DNA from: Plasmodiophora brassicae
Lineage: Eukaryota; Endomyxa; Phytomyxea; Plasmodiophorida; Plasmodiophoridae
NCBI GenBank assembly: GCA_039704465.1
Contig: JASFAU010000010.1
Span: forward strand, 930,001 to 994,000
Reading direction: 5' to 3'
Length of the DNA stretch: 64,000 bases
Positions within the stretch are counted from its first letter, which is position 1, and each line of letters opens with the position of its first letter. The notes below the pieces were generated by a model. The model did no database searches, was not told the origin of the DNA, and saw nothing but the letters and a program-made list of their open reading frames with translations. The translations under genes were made by a program, and so were the position numbers. Positions 1-10,600 of the stretch are shown in pieces.

Positions 1-136
1 ATTCGCTTCAAAGTTTATACGCGATCCAGAGCCTCCATCTAGGCGATCGGTCGATCGTAGTGAACCACGCCGTTCGGAGACGTCACCCAATTGGATGCGC
101 GCGCTTGGTCATGCGAGTTCCTATTGCCGCGCACGT

Positions 137-1815
137 CGAGCCGCCGCTTTGACGATGACGTTCCCAGGGGTGGCAAACGGATCACCGCTGGCTGATATCA
201 CGATCTATAAGACGCCCAAGGTCGCGTTCAGCGGGCCGCAGCCGGAAGACAATATCGCACCAGTTACGAAGCCGCTGGCGGTCGCCATGGGGGACATGTG
301 CGACCCTATGTAGCACGGTCGACCCGAATGCCCTGCGAGATAAGAATCGTCGTGTTGGCCTTCAGCAATGTTATCGGCCAGACGTGTTCGTTTGAGACCA
401 TCGACAAGAGCTAACTCGACGCAGGGGCCTCGGCCATCCTTCATCCTATTTCGCGAACGGCTCGCCAGTGATTGTCAGCTGGGAAGCAGCTTGGGGGTCC
501 CAGGCATTTATATGAATATGTAAGATGAGACGCGGGGCGCCCGTACTCGATGGGAGCCGATGATGGTCCTGGATTCCGACCCGCCGCAACAGATATACGA
601 TGCCATCGTCGCCTGGCGTGAACGTCACCGTTTCCCCTGATGTCAACGTCTGGGGACCGGTGTTCTTCTCATGGTACTGTCAGGCATGCCTGCGCTACAT
701 ACCAGGGACGGTGTTGATATCTGCTGGTATGAGCGCCGCCTACTTCTTCGTCTCCACTTGATTCGGATCAACAGAAAGGTCTTCCACAAGTTCCCCAGTC
801 GGGGCCACCGAACATTTCAACGGCGAGTCTGTTTCTACATGGAAACGCCGAACTGTGCCCAAGCTGTCCTGTCAATTGAGATTATCACAGCGACGCTACT
901 GGGTATCGTTTTGATGATTGATGATGGGTGGCCTGGAAGCATCACAGTTCTCCCCGCGCCGCTCGCTCTGTACGTAGTATCTAGAGGAATTCAGTGGATT
1001 CGGATTCGCTTGTTCCATCCTGTCCGCCCAGGTCTGGACAAGAAGCTATAACGGCGTCACGTCGACGCCTGGGAGCCAATTGTCTTGCTTTCGGCGAGCC
1101 TTACAAGGCGACTACCCGCCAATCACCACCGTAGCATGTTGTCGTTATCGCAGCCGACGAAATCGTGAGCGTTAAAGCCGCGCCCTACAGTTCTAACGCG
1201 ATGGTGGCGATCGGAGGCGGGATAACTTTGTTCTTCAGCTGCGTCTGGGTACCCACCGACTACTATTTACGTCGTTGCGGTTCTTCCGCCTACGTGATCA
1301 AACGGCTAAGGTCGTGTCGAAAAAGGCTGTCGGTAATTCGGGCGAGTCAGCGCGGCTCCCGACAAGGTTGTACGACGATTGGGTGTGGACCTTGGGCTGG
1401 GGGGTTGGTACCACTGGACGAAGCCCAGACAGCGTGTTCCTTGTCGCCACTCGCCATGCTCAAACCGGGGCGATTTTTACCAGTAGAGCAAGTGACGTCC
1501 GCAGCGGTCAACGTTTAACAACGTTCGAGTGCCGTCCACCAAAGTCAGCGCGTGTCCCCACTGAACAGCAACGCCGAAAACCTTGTGCCGCGACCCGACC
1601 AAAGTATAAACGATGCTACACCAGGGTCACAAGCTGTAATCAACCGGCTCGCTGTAAAAGCGTCAGAAATGGGGAAGACATATGACGATCTGCCTGCATT
1701 TGTTATCAGCACCACCGTTGGCAGAAATTTCACTGGCGGGCCCCCCGATAAACCTGCTCGTGTTCTGGTGCCCAGCATTTGCTATTCACGTCGGCAGTCG
1801 TTTTACTGTATATGA
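137..1815 (+). CDS. Probable multi-exon membrane protein with an extracellular/luminal N-terminal part
   Basis: I do not recognise this gene and did not resolve its exons. Coding-like segments on the plus strand change frame, as expected in an intron-rich gene. One runs from an ATG at 137 and ends near a GDMCDP motif. Another (about 610-755) reads like the end of a soluble domain leading into a first membrane helix, with a VWGPVFFSWYC stretch and then YIPGTVLISAGMSAAYFFV. Further hydrophobic segments follow at about 870-1000, 1200-1270 and 1690-1800. An IVVLAFSN-type strand followed by GASAIL (about 345-450) is reminiscent of a protease-associated (PA) domain, but this is weak. The pattern suggests a receptor-like protein of several membrane spans. 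It faces the K+ channel gene tail to tail. The 5' end could lie left of the window. Confidence 0.35.
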
Positions 1816-2070
1816 GGACCCAGTACATCGTCGGCGTCCCCTTCACATACATTTACTGTCACCTTCTTGTCTATGCGCCCAAGAGCAGAGAGCACTTTCC
1901 CAAATAGCTGGTTGCCAGTGAAAAGAGATTTTCCGGCAACGATATCCCAGCCCGCAAGCGATTGCGTTTCCCACGAACAGTGATCAGCATTCACCGACCG
2001 TCGTACGGCCAATACGAAAACAGAAGATCAGTATTATACGCAATGTGCTGAAATGGAAACGTGTGCAGAT

Positions 2071-4409
2071 TTAGGTTGAAGACTCCACGTCAACAATACG
2101 CAACGACTGGTTGGCGGCAATGTGATCAAGTCGAGTCATCAGCGCTGTCATTGTCAGACGCAGGTCGGCGAACTGCTGCTTGAGAGCAATTTGCTCGTTC
2201 AGGATCGTTCTTGTTAGACCTTGGAATTCGGTGACGCCGTTCTTAGCAAAGCGTAACGTCATACTGATGTTAAATTTCGAAATTACAACGTCGTACCAGG
2301 TTGTTAGCCGTCATCTGGCGTTCTCTAGAACACAATGACTGAAATTCCAGGCGCACGTCCTGGAAACGTGATATCTGGCTCTTCATGGCTTGGACAACGG
2401 CCGCTGCAGTCACTATCAAAAATGGATGAACAACGTGAAACGCCGCGTAATTACGTTTGCCCTTTGCACCTCCTGTTGATCTGCGCCGATGAGTACGGGA
2501 CGTCATCGGTTTCGCAACGTTGCCGCCAGCGACAACTGGAATGATACCGCTCGTGCTCTGCTTCCCGGCGGTCTCCTAAACAAAATTATCGTAAACACGC
2601 TCGAGGAACAATTGCTGCTGATCGTACGTCTTCAGGCGCCCGAGCGAGTCTTGGCTTCTGGGCGACGCCTTTCCACCACAGCTGGATCAACCGGGCCGAC
2701 GTTTGCCGCTTCTTCTCACGAAGGACGGATCGGTTCATCCAGTCGATGACGAACTGCTGGAACGGGGTAGGCGCCAGCCTGTAATGTCATGTCAGCAGTG
2801 CTTTCCGTCGGTACAACGATGCGCGAACCTGTTCGTCAGCACCGAAACGAGCAACGATGTCGTGACGATGCCCGTCAATGCGGCCACGATGGCCACCACT
2901 CGGCCAACGTCGTCATAGGGATAAATATCACCTAAACACGTACTTAGAAACGTATTGCGTTCCACTAACGGCCTGGTACCGTATCCCACTGTCGTGGACG
3001 TCACAGCAATGAACCTGACGAGGTAAGCGTAGTGGGTTTGTTGCCGACAAATGTGCAGGCATTAGTCGGATTACCAGAGGCAGTTCGGGTAGAGCGCGAA
3101 TACAGACTGCTTGTAAAGGTTCCTTGATTCGGGCGGCAACTGAACCCAGGCGGTGGCGAGAATCGGGGAAGGAGCCGACGTTGTCGAAACCCAGAACTCT
3201 CTGCAACAGGTGAGCGAATTATATCGAAGAGACGGGACGCGACACGCGCACCTCTCGACAATATATTCGATGTAGGCCAGCGCGGTGACGAACGTGATGA
3301 ACACGCCGACGAGCATGGAGATCGTATGCGAGTAGAAGTACGTTTTCAGGACAGTCCCAATCAGGACATCGGATTTCTGACCCGGATTCGCCTGCTCGTA
3401 CCTGGGGGCGCCCCATCAGTGCAGTCACCCGTCAACCGGCAGGCGCACGACGTACTCTGATCGGATCTGTTTCCGGTTGTGGTACACGGGCGAGAAGTCC
3501 CGCAGCAGGCGCACGACCAGGTAGAACCGCAGCATCATCATGCCTGGCGCACCCGACATCAGGGCGAAGCGCGGAATCGCAGGCGAATGGGCCCAGTACC
3601 GATCACGGTTTTGTGTCCCATCCCGAAAATGCTTTCAAGACCGGGAATGGGTTGCCTGTTAGCGGACGCGCGATTGAGCGGCCATGCAATGATGTTGGCA
3701 AGCCTGGAAATGGGCGTACCATAGCGCGATGATGGCTTCGCAGAAGAACGCCATGATGAGGTTCGACTCAACGAAGGCCTCCCAACGACTCGACATTCTC
3801 CATTCGCGCATCTGCACGAACGACCTGCAATGGTAGTACAGGACCAGGCGGTGCACTGGACAGATCGGAACATGTCAGAAACGTGTCAAAGCACAGCGTG
3901 CGTTCGTCTTTCTGACTGAATATAATGCTGCACCCGATATTGACGAACTTCATAATTGAACCCGTTGGGCAGTGTGCCGATGAATCCATAAAGACCAACG
4001 TGTCGTAGTTGAAGCAGACGTAGCTGTATGCGGGTAAACTGTCAGACTGTTCCTGATACGATTTGGGGGTCCCGTACTTGAGCAGGATCATCAGTACAAC
4101 GCCCAGTACGGACAGAGACGTCATCTCGATGCTGAGCCTCCTTAGGCGACGATCGGCTTCGTGCTGGAACCCGGCGAGCTCGTAGGGCAGCACGCGCGAG
4201 GATCCGCACGTGCAAAGCGACAGGACGACCCGCATGCAGAACGAGCGTTGAACATAGCGCCCGCTAGGACGACGAAGTCCAGGTTTCGTGACAGCGACCT
4301 CCTTCTTGCCTGCCGTCTTTGACGTCGTCGTGGCAATACGCTGTTGAGGCTGCTGCTCGATGCCTGGTTCGGAAGCGTCGGGGAAGAAAACTTTCGCCGT
4401 CCCCGACAT
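2071..4409 (-). CDS. Potassium channel, SK (small-conductance Ca2+-activated) type
   Basis: Multi-exon gene; a likely start is the ATG at about 4409. S1 is seen near 4070-4150 (TSLSVLGVVLMILL), an S2/S3-like segment near 3680-3780, S4 near 3480-3560 (MMMLRFYLVVRLLRDF) and S5 near 3250-3320. The selectivity filter is split by a 48-bp intron (2932-2979). Removing it gives TTVGYGDIYPYDDVGR, the canonical TVGYGD signature, followed directly by S6 (VAALTGIVTTSLLVSVLTNRF). After S6 an amphipathic basic helix (WMNRSVLREKKRQTSARLIQ) occupies the place of the calmodulin-binding region of SK channels. The tail at 2071-2262 is a heptad-rich coiled coil, also an SK feature. The protein should be a tetrameric plasma- or vacuolar-membrane K+ channel opened through bound calmodulin. 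S4 has few Arg residues, as in SK rather than voltage-gated channels. Intermediate exons are only partly resolved. Confidence 0.78.
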
Positions 4410-4729
4410 CTCGAGGTGGGCGACGTCGTACCGGAAGACTGGATGATCACACTGCCACCCAGAGACTGTCTGCGCCGCGCCCCGTCGCGTCGTGGTTGCC
4501 CAGTCGCGCCCATAAGCACTGTCTCGCAGTTGTCGTACGAAGCGTCCTCCTGTTAGCCGGAAGCTGTGACATCTCAATGTAAACCCGATCCCAGTTCTAA
4601 CATCAGCGACGGACGCTCGGCTGAGTGCAGGATAATCCATTGACCGTGCTGTACGCCAGGCAGTGATGCAGGTATATATGCAATTGAGGGTACGCCTTGA
4701 AGCGGCTCGAGTCGGGCATCTAACGTGGA

Positions 4730-5361
4730 CCACCTGGAAGTCAGTTGGTTGGGTGTTGCTCGTGGATCACCCCGGCACAATAGTGGGAAATGGAGACGCA
4801 CCACAAGGTATTGCATTGCGCGCGCTGATCCAGCGGCATCTGCAATGTCGTTTGGAGCGGTTGCCCGTCGAACGACGTCCCGGGTCCCGGGGCCAGCGCG
4901 CCGTTCCAGGCGCGCACAACTTTCTCGACGTCATGGAATGCCGTTAGGAAATCGCACGCCGACAGGGATAATGAACTCGATCTCCATGGGCCTTTTGGAC
5001 ACTGGACAAGCGCCGTCCCAGTCGATGATACAGTCCATATGGTACAGATGCCTGCATGACAGCACTGTGTGATAGGGTCCGTCGTCGTCCACGCTTCTAG
5101 GCAGATGGAACAGACGTCGTCAGTCCTGCAGTGTAGGGTTAGACAAAGCAGTCACAACATGCCGCCTAACCTACAGTGGGACACCGCGTATGGCAGGTGC
5201 ATCTGTCGTTGGAAGCGGGAGGAAGTACCCCACTGAGCGGACGCATTCGCCAGAAGAACGTGGCTAACGCCGTTGCTGAGGCCAATCAGGAGGGCGATCA
5301 AACGGAAGGTTCGCGCCCCAGCCTTGAAACAGCCGGCACGGCTCTGGAGCGTCATGCGCAT
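4730..5361 (-). pseudogene. RING-H2-like zinc finger region in which the two halves of the finger lie in different frames
   Basis: Read on the minus strand, the first half of a RING finger (VCSICLEAW, about 5095-5125) is in one frame. The second half (CRHLYHMDCIIDW then CPVSKRP, about 4990-5065) is in another, with only about 30 bases between them, too few for the introns seen here. The first frame stays open through the region and continues afterwards as FLTAFHDVEKVVRAWNG and on to about 4730. An upstream open stretch starting at 5361 carries a hydrophobic segment (RLIALLIGLSNGVSHVLL). A RING-H2 protein would be an E3 ubiquitin ligase, here possibly membrane-anchored. The gene may be broken, or a local base-calling error may be present. 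Confidence covers the finger only; gene limits are not established. Confidence 0.35.
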
Positions 5362-6348
5362 GTGCTAATCGATGATCGCTGTTTTCACGCGAAAGCACAT
5401 CAGGATACGGCTTGATACAAAGGGTCCACTGTGAATTGAGATTGACTGACAAACAGCGCCGCTATCATCTGTCGAGATGTCGTCTGCCGATACAAGCACC
5501 GGTATGTGGTGTCATATGTGAAGTTGTACGCGGTTGCTGATTTGCTGTCGATGATTCAGATTTGCAGGCCAATGGTCCGACGGAAACAGGTCGAGCGAGC
5601 CACCGGCCATGAAGAAGAGCAGGCTGTTAGCAAAACTGATCAAGTCTTCGCTGGCATCCGCAAACGCTGCCACCACTGAGCCGTTCGAATGGGAGCTGGA
5701 GCGCTGGATGTCTCAACCCGCGATGTTTCTATCGGAGTCTTAGCCAGGACGCGTGCCGGTGACTCAAGCTTATTAACGGGCACATGTGTCCCCGTATCCA
5801 GATGATGGCACATCACCACCTGTCAGTCATGTCGACGTCGATCCCATGTGGGCAAGCGTTCTACGGAGCCGGGGTGAGCAAACGTCGCGCTCGCCTCGCC
5901 GATTAGCTCATGTAAATGCATGATACGGGGCTTGCTGGTTTGTATCGGCTTTGACGGATTCTCCTTTCTTTCTCTCCTCGTATCTTACAAGCATGCCCTA
6001 AGGGCGGCAATTCGTGGCACCCGATACGGGTAGCTAAGGTAACTATGGTTCCATAGTTATCATAGTTGCCTTCTGGAGGGCGAGTACAAGGCAAGATTAA
6101 ATTTGTCTGGCCACACATTTGAGTGGAGACGTGGCGCAGAGGAATCAGAGTCTAACCGAGGTCTCTTAAACTACGTACTGACCAGCGTTACGCGCTATGC
6201 GTCAGATGCTCGTACCTGAACAATGGTGCAAAGGACCAATGAGGGCAACAGCCCAGCGGAGCCACTTAATTTGCAAGAGAACAGTGGACTTTTACTTCTC
6301 TGCTGCCACGTATGATGACGTGGTTTGGATCACGGGCTCTCACCTGGG
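5362..6348. other. About 1 kb without a recognisable gene
   Basis: No open frame here shows family resemblance or a consistent splice pattern. A short imperfect inverted repeat lies at about 6045-6070 (ACTATGGTTCCATAGTTAT). The stretch separates the RING region from the repeat-protein gene, and the segment near its right end would be 3' flank of that gene. Confidence 0.4.
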
Positions 6349-7194
6349 CTAGTTCGAACCGTTCCCGTTGTTGGGAGTGCTCATGTTCGAGCCGTTGCCG
6401 GGCTGTGGCGGCTCGGGCATCACAACCGATGCCGGGGGCATGAAGTTCAGGTTCGCCACGTTGGTGTTATTATCACCGTTCCCATTCCATGGCGAGAGCG
6501 TCGTTGCCATGTTGCCGTTCGTGGTATTCGATGACGGCGGCCAGGAGACCGGCGGGAATGTCAGTGCTGGCAGTGCGTTACCGTTGTTGTCCCACGTTCG
6601 GTTGGTAAAGTCCATCGGGGCCATCGTGAAGTTGTACTGTGGAGGTGGTCCGTTAGCAAACGGTGCCACCGTCTCGTTACTCTCTTGCGATCCATCATCT
6701 GGAGCCTGATCCGTCGTGTTTCCCGAAGGTCCCTCATCCGGCATCTGATGCGTCGCGTTTCTCGAAGGTCCCTCATCCAGCACCTGATCCGTCGCGTTCC
6801 CCGAAGGTCCATCATCCGGCACCTGGTCCGTCGCGTTCCCCGAAGGTCCCTCATCTGACACCTGATCCGTCGCGTTCCCCGACGGTCCCTCATCCGGCAT
6901 CTGATCCGTTGCGTTCCCCGAAGGTCCCTCATCCGGCACCTGATCCGTCGCGTTTCCTGAAAGATCCCCATCCGGCACCTGGTCCGTCGCGTTTCCTGAA
7001 AGATCCTCATCCGGCACCTGATTCGTCGTGTTTCCTGAAAGCCCCTCCTCACCATTTCCGGCGCCCAGTGAATCCGACTGATTGTTCGGCGTTGGCGATG
7101 CAGTGACGTTCGTGTCCAGGACTCGAAACGCCGGCCAGGAATGCGCGCCAATCGCGGCGTACGCCACCAGGCACACCACCAGGACGCTCGTCAT
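6349..7194 (-). CDS. Secreted protein with nine tandem N-glycosylation-sequon repeats
   Basis: About 281 residues from the second in-frame Met cluster (MTSVLVVCLVAYAAIGA), which reads as a signal peptide; an ATG at 7212 would add six residues. After about 50 residues the protein enters nine copies of a 13-residue unit of the type PSGNATDQVPDEG. Every unit carries one N-A/T-T sequon, so a mature protein would bear at least nine closely and evenly spaced N-glycans on an acidic, disordered backbone. The C-terminal ~110 residues are rich in Asn, Pro, Gly and Ser with further sequons (NNTNV, NGSNMS). No catalytic domain and no GPI-type or transmembrane tail are visible, so it is predicted to be secreted or wall-associated. 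A mucin-like coat, adhesin or secreted effector are all compatible. No family is recognised. Confidence 0.72.
   Translation of the reverse strand: MTSVLVVCLVAYAAIGAHSWPAFRVLDTNVTASPTPNNQSDSLGAGNGEEGLSGNTTNQVPDEDLSGNATDQVPDGDLSGNATDQVPDEGPSGNATDQMPDEGPSGNATDQVSDEGPSGNATDQVPDDGPSGNATDQVLDEGPSRNATHQMPDEGPSGNTTDQAPDDGSQESNETVAPFANGPPPQYNFTMAPMDFTNRTWDNNGNALPALTFPPVSWPPSSNTTNGNMATTLSPWNGNGDNNTNVANLNFMPPASVVMPEPPQPGNGSNMSTPNNGNGSN
6690..7042 (-). repeat. 39-bp coding minisatellite, nine units
   Basis: Units of 39 bp encode the 13-residue sequon repeat of the secreted protein. Units differ at a few positions (for example PSRNATHQM, PSGNTTDQA). The first three units begin with L rather than P, so the array is partly diverged, not freshly expanded. 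All units stay in frame. Confidence 0.85.
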
Positions 7195-7676
7195 GCGGAT
7201 ACCCATATACATCGTGATCTGATCAGCCTTCCGCCGATCGCTCCGATGAGGGCCGCTCCGCCCAAGTGGTCGCCGCGCGATCCGTCAACTATTTCTGGCA
7301 CGGTGCGGAATCGCCGAATCGGCCATTGCTGCAGCGTCCTGCTCCACGTTCCGGAAACGACTCCAGTCAAAGGAGCGTGGTGTAGTCCGGGGTCCTTCAT
7401 CACCTACGTCAGCATCAGCATCATGCAGATTACATGCGCCATATACCCATGTTCCCAGGATATGCGGTGATCATGGGCATACGCTCGCGCGCGCAGCCGG
7501 CGGGGCGAGGTATCAACAGACGGCTAAAGTGGCCATTTTTCATCGTGCATTTCGGCGTCTGGGATACTTATTTCCAGACGCTGAAGGACCGCCGACCGTC
7601 AGTCGGAAGCATCGGAGTATATTTATAAGTACGCCTCCAGTCGAGGGCGTCGCCGTCACACACGGTTGCAGTCGCC

Positions 7677-10600
7677 ATGGCGGTGGCTGTCGATGGCGGA
7701 CCGCAGCGGCAGCGTCGTGGTCCGCTGATCCTCGTCGTCATCGTCCTACTGGCTTCGGCGATCACAACCGCGGCCCGATACCTGCTGCTGCCGATCCTGC
7801 CGCTGCGTGCCGCCGGCGCGTTCCAGCGATTCGCCCCGCAGCCCCTGACGTCGCGTGATGCCCTGCGACATTGCGTGCCAGGTTTCCTCCTAGGCCTATT
7901 CTGCGTCGCCGTCGCATGCCTGCCAGCCGTCATCATCGCCGTTGTGGTCCAGATGGCCTTAAACCTGTCACACGTCACGATGTTGTACATTCTGTCGGGC
8001 GCTTTACCGGTCCTTACGGTGTTATACGCAATCGCCGTTCAGTTCGAATCGGCAACGGAATGCCTTTCTCTCCCCAGCGTCGTTCTGCATTCCTTAGCTG
8101 CTGCATTTCTGGACCCGGTTTTGTTCGTGCTCGGAATCGTCGTCGTTGCGTTCCGACGCGACCGCCTCCTCGCCCAGGGATCGCAGTCGATGAACCAGTG
8201 GCGATTGTCAGTTGTTGCCCAATTTGGATGGTGCATGGCAGATTTGTGTGTGCTGCCCGCTGTTCTGTTCTGCGTCGTGCTGCCTTGGCGGCTCGGGCAC
8301 CTGTTGGCACAACGCAAAGCACATCTAGCGGATGGTCGCGATCTCGATGCGCTTGTCGTTCCACTCGTTCAGGTCCTGCGTCTGTTGAACGACCTTCCAT
8401 ACCTTGCTGTCGGTATGATTGCTGTCGTCACCGTGTACAGGGCACTACCGTTTATCAGCGGACTCTGGGATTCGTATAGCGCCCGGGATTACAAGTGGAC
8501 GTCGTTCAGATCGACATGCCTGACACATGCTTGGTACGTCATTTGCGACGTTCCTGTTTTCCTATGCGCTGGCATCTGCCTGGTGTTCATCTGGCGCGTC
8601 GTCCTGCTCGTTCGCGAACGCGATGGCGACATGCGAAAGAGGGTTGTCCATCATGCATTGCTGGCGTTGTGCGATCTTCCCGTCTTCTGCATTGCGCTGC
8701 CCGTTGTCCTTCTGACCGTGTACCGCGTTCGCAACCTCAAGGCGGGTCCGAAGTCTGGCGACCTGCACCGTTGTATCGTTGCAGAATTCGTCGCATTCCT
8801 GATCGACGCCCCGTTCATGATCCTGTCGTCAGTGCTAATTGTTTCGCCTTACCGGATCCCGTTGCTGTTCGCTGAAATTCGGCGCTCGACGACGAACTGG
8901 AAGGCGCGTCAGGCTGTTCTAGTTCAGATCAGGGAGACGTTGCTGGATTTGCTGTGTCTAATTCCTGCATTGTTATGTCTGGCGTTTGCATGGCGCCTGC
9001 CTGCGTTGCTTAGAAACCTGTTGAAACCGATACCTGCTTCCCGTCGCAGGACGCTCGTGGGCGTGGGTTCCGTCCTTGGGATATGTGACATTGCCACCGT
9101 GATACCTGGCCTTATCCTTCTTGTGACGATCTATCGAACGAGGTATGCCTGGAAGCGCATTAACGACCGTCGTCGTGAACCCGGCGGCCCTTTCTCCCCG
9201 CATGCTGTCATCTGGAGGAATGGTCTGATAGCAACTGTCGAGTTTCCCGTCGCGGTTGCTGGTCTCGGGTTGCTGCTGGCTCTCGCTGTTTGGAGAGTGC
9301 CCAGCCTGGCGTCAATCTGGTCTAATTCAGCAGTACCTGCGAACAAAAAGCGAGTAGCCTTGGGAAGGCACCTAGTGATCGGCATCCTGGACTGGCTATG
9401 CTTGCCGTTGTTCATCGTGTTGTTTGCCACCGTCTACCGATGGCCAGCCAGAAAGATACGAGCTCTGACCCCTTACGATGGCGCCCCTCCGGACGCCCGT
9501 CCTCATCGCGTGTGTGCGCTGGAATTCCTGCAATTCCTTCTTGATGTCCCCTGTCTGATTCCGGTGCCTGTGTACATCATCTGGCGGTACCGGGCACTCG
9601 CCGACGGTTGGCGACGTCACTCTGGCGACGATGGCAAACGCCGTTGGCACCTTGTCCGTCAGATGTATTTGTCTATCCTTGATGTGATCGCATTCCTTCC
9701 AGCCCTCCTCCTATATGCTGTGCGTCGTACGCAAATTCGAGATCGCATCGGGATGTTCGCAAGATGGACAACGTCATCGGGTGCCGTCCCAATTGAGCCA
9801 AAAGATCCACCTCCCGAATATCCTATCGGCAACGTTGCTCCCCCCTGGGTCAACCATGCCATTGACGATTCTCGCGAGAGCCCGAGACCCGGACTTGCTG
9901 CTGAACCGAGCCCCATTGATGCCAGGAGCGCTTCAGTAGCCCCCGATCCTGCGCCGCTTCCTGATCATGTGGACGTTCCCCTTCCACCGCCCGACTATGC
10001 TACTGCTGTCTTGCCAGACGTCTGGGAAGTCTGGGCTCATAGTCATCGCGTGCACGCCGCCATCGCAAACGAGACATTCGACGGATTGGTTATTTTAGGG
10101 CGGTGGATGCTGATCACCATCCCTCTCACTGTTGCACGTTCAGTTGCCAGGTCGTTATTGCTGACCGCGTGTTTCGTCGGCTCATGCGTGCTTCGGGTGT
10201 CTTGGCGTCGCTGTTTGTTCCTGTACAGAATTGCCCAGGCTCAAGCTCACGTCCAAGCGCCGGCAGCAATGCCCGCTTCGCAAGTTCAACCATCGGGCAG
10301 CAATGGAGGCCATCTTCAATCGCCAATGGAAATTAGCGGTAGACCTGCAGAACAAGCTGTGTCGTCTGCTGCACGTGTTGGACGGTTAACGACGCGTGCC
10401 CAGCTGGTCATAGTCGGTTCCGAGGTGTGGGAATTACTCCTGGACCTCACGGTCATCCCTTTAGCGCTTATTGTCGTGCTTGAAGTCATTCGCGCCCAGC
10501 GCCTATTTGACCTTTTCGTGTCGAACCTGGACATACCGAATGGAACTCGTCGCTACAGGGTCGTGGCCCTCTTTGCCGATACCGTTCTCGATGTCGTCCT

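Noticed and set aside
3768..4733. A single 321-residue protein on the minus strand
   Set aside because: Only parts of this frame are coding. The S1 region belongs to the K+ channel and the rest reads through introns and upstream DNA.
6561..7151. Arg/Thr-rich repeat frame on the minus strand and a Pro/Ser/His repeat frame on the plus strand
   Set aside because: Both are alternative frames of the 39-bp minisatellite. Only the sequon frame has a signal peptide and varied, protein-like flanks.
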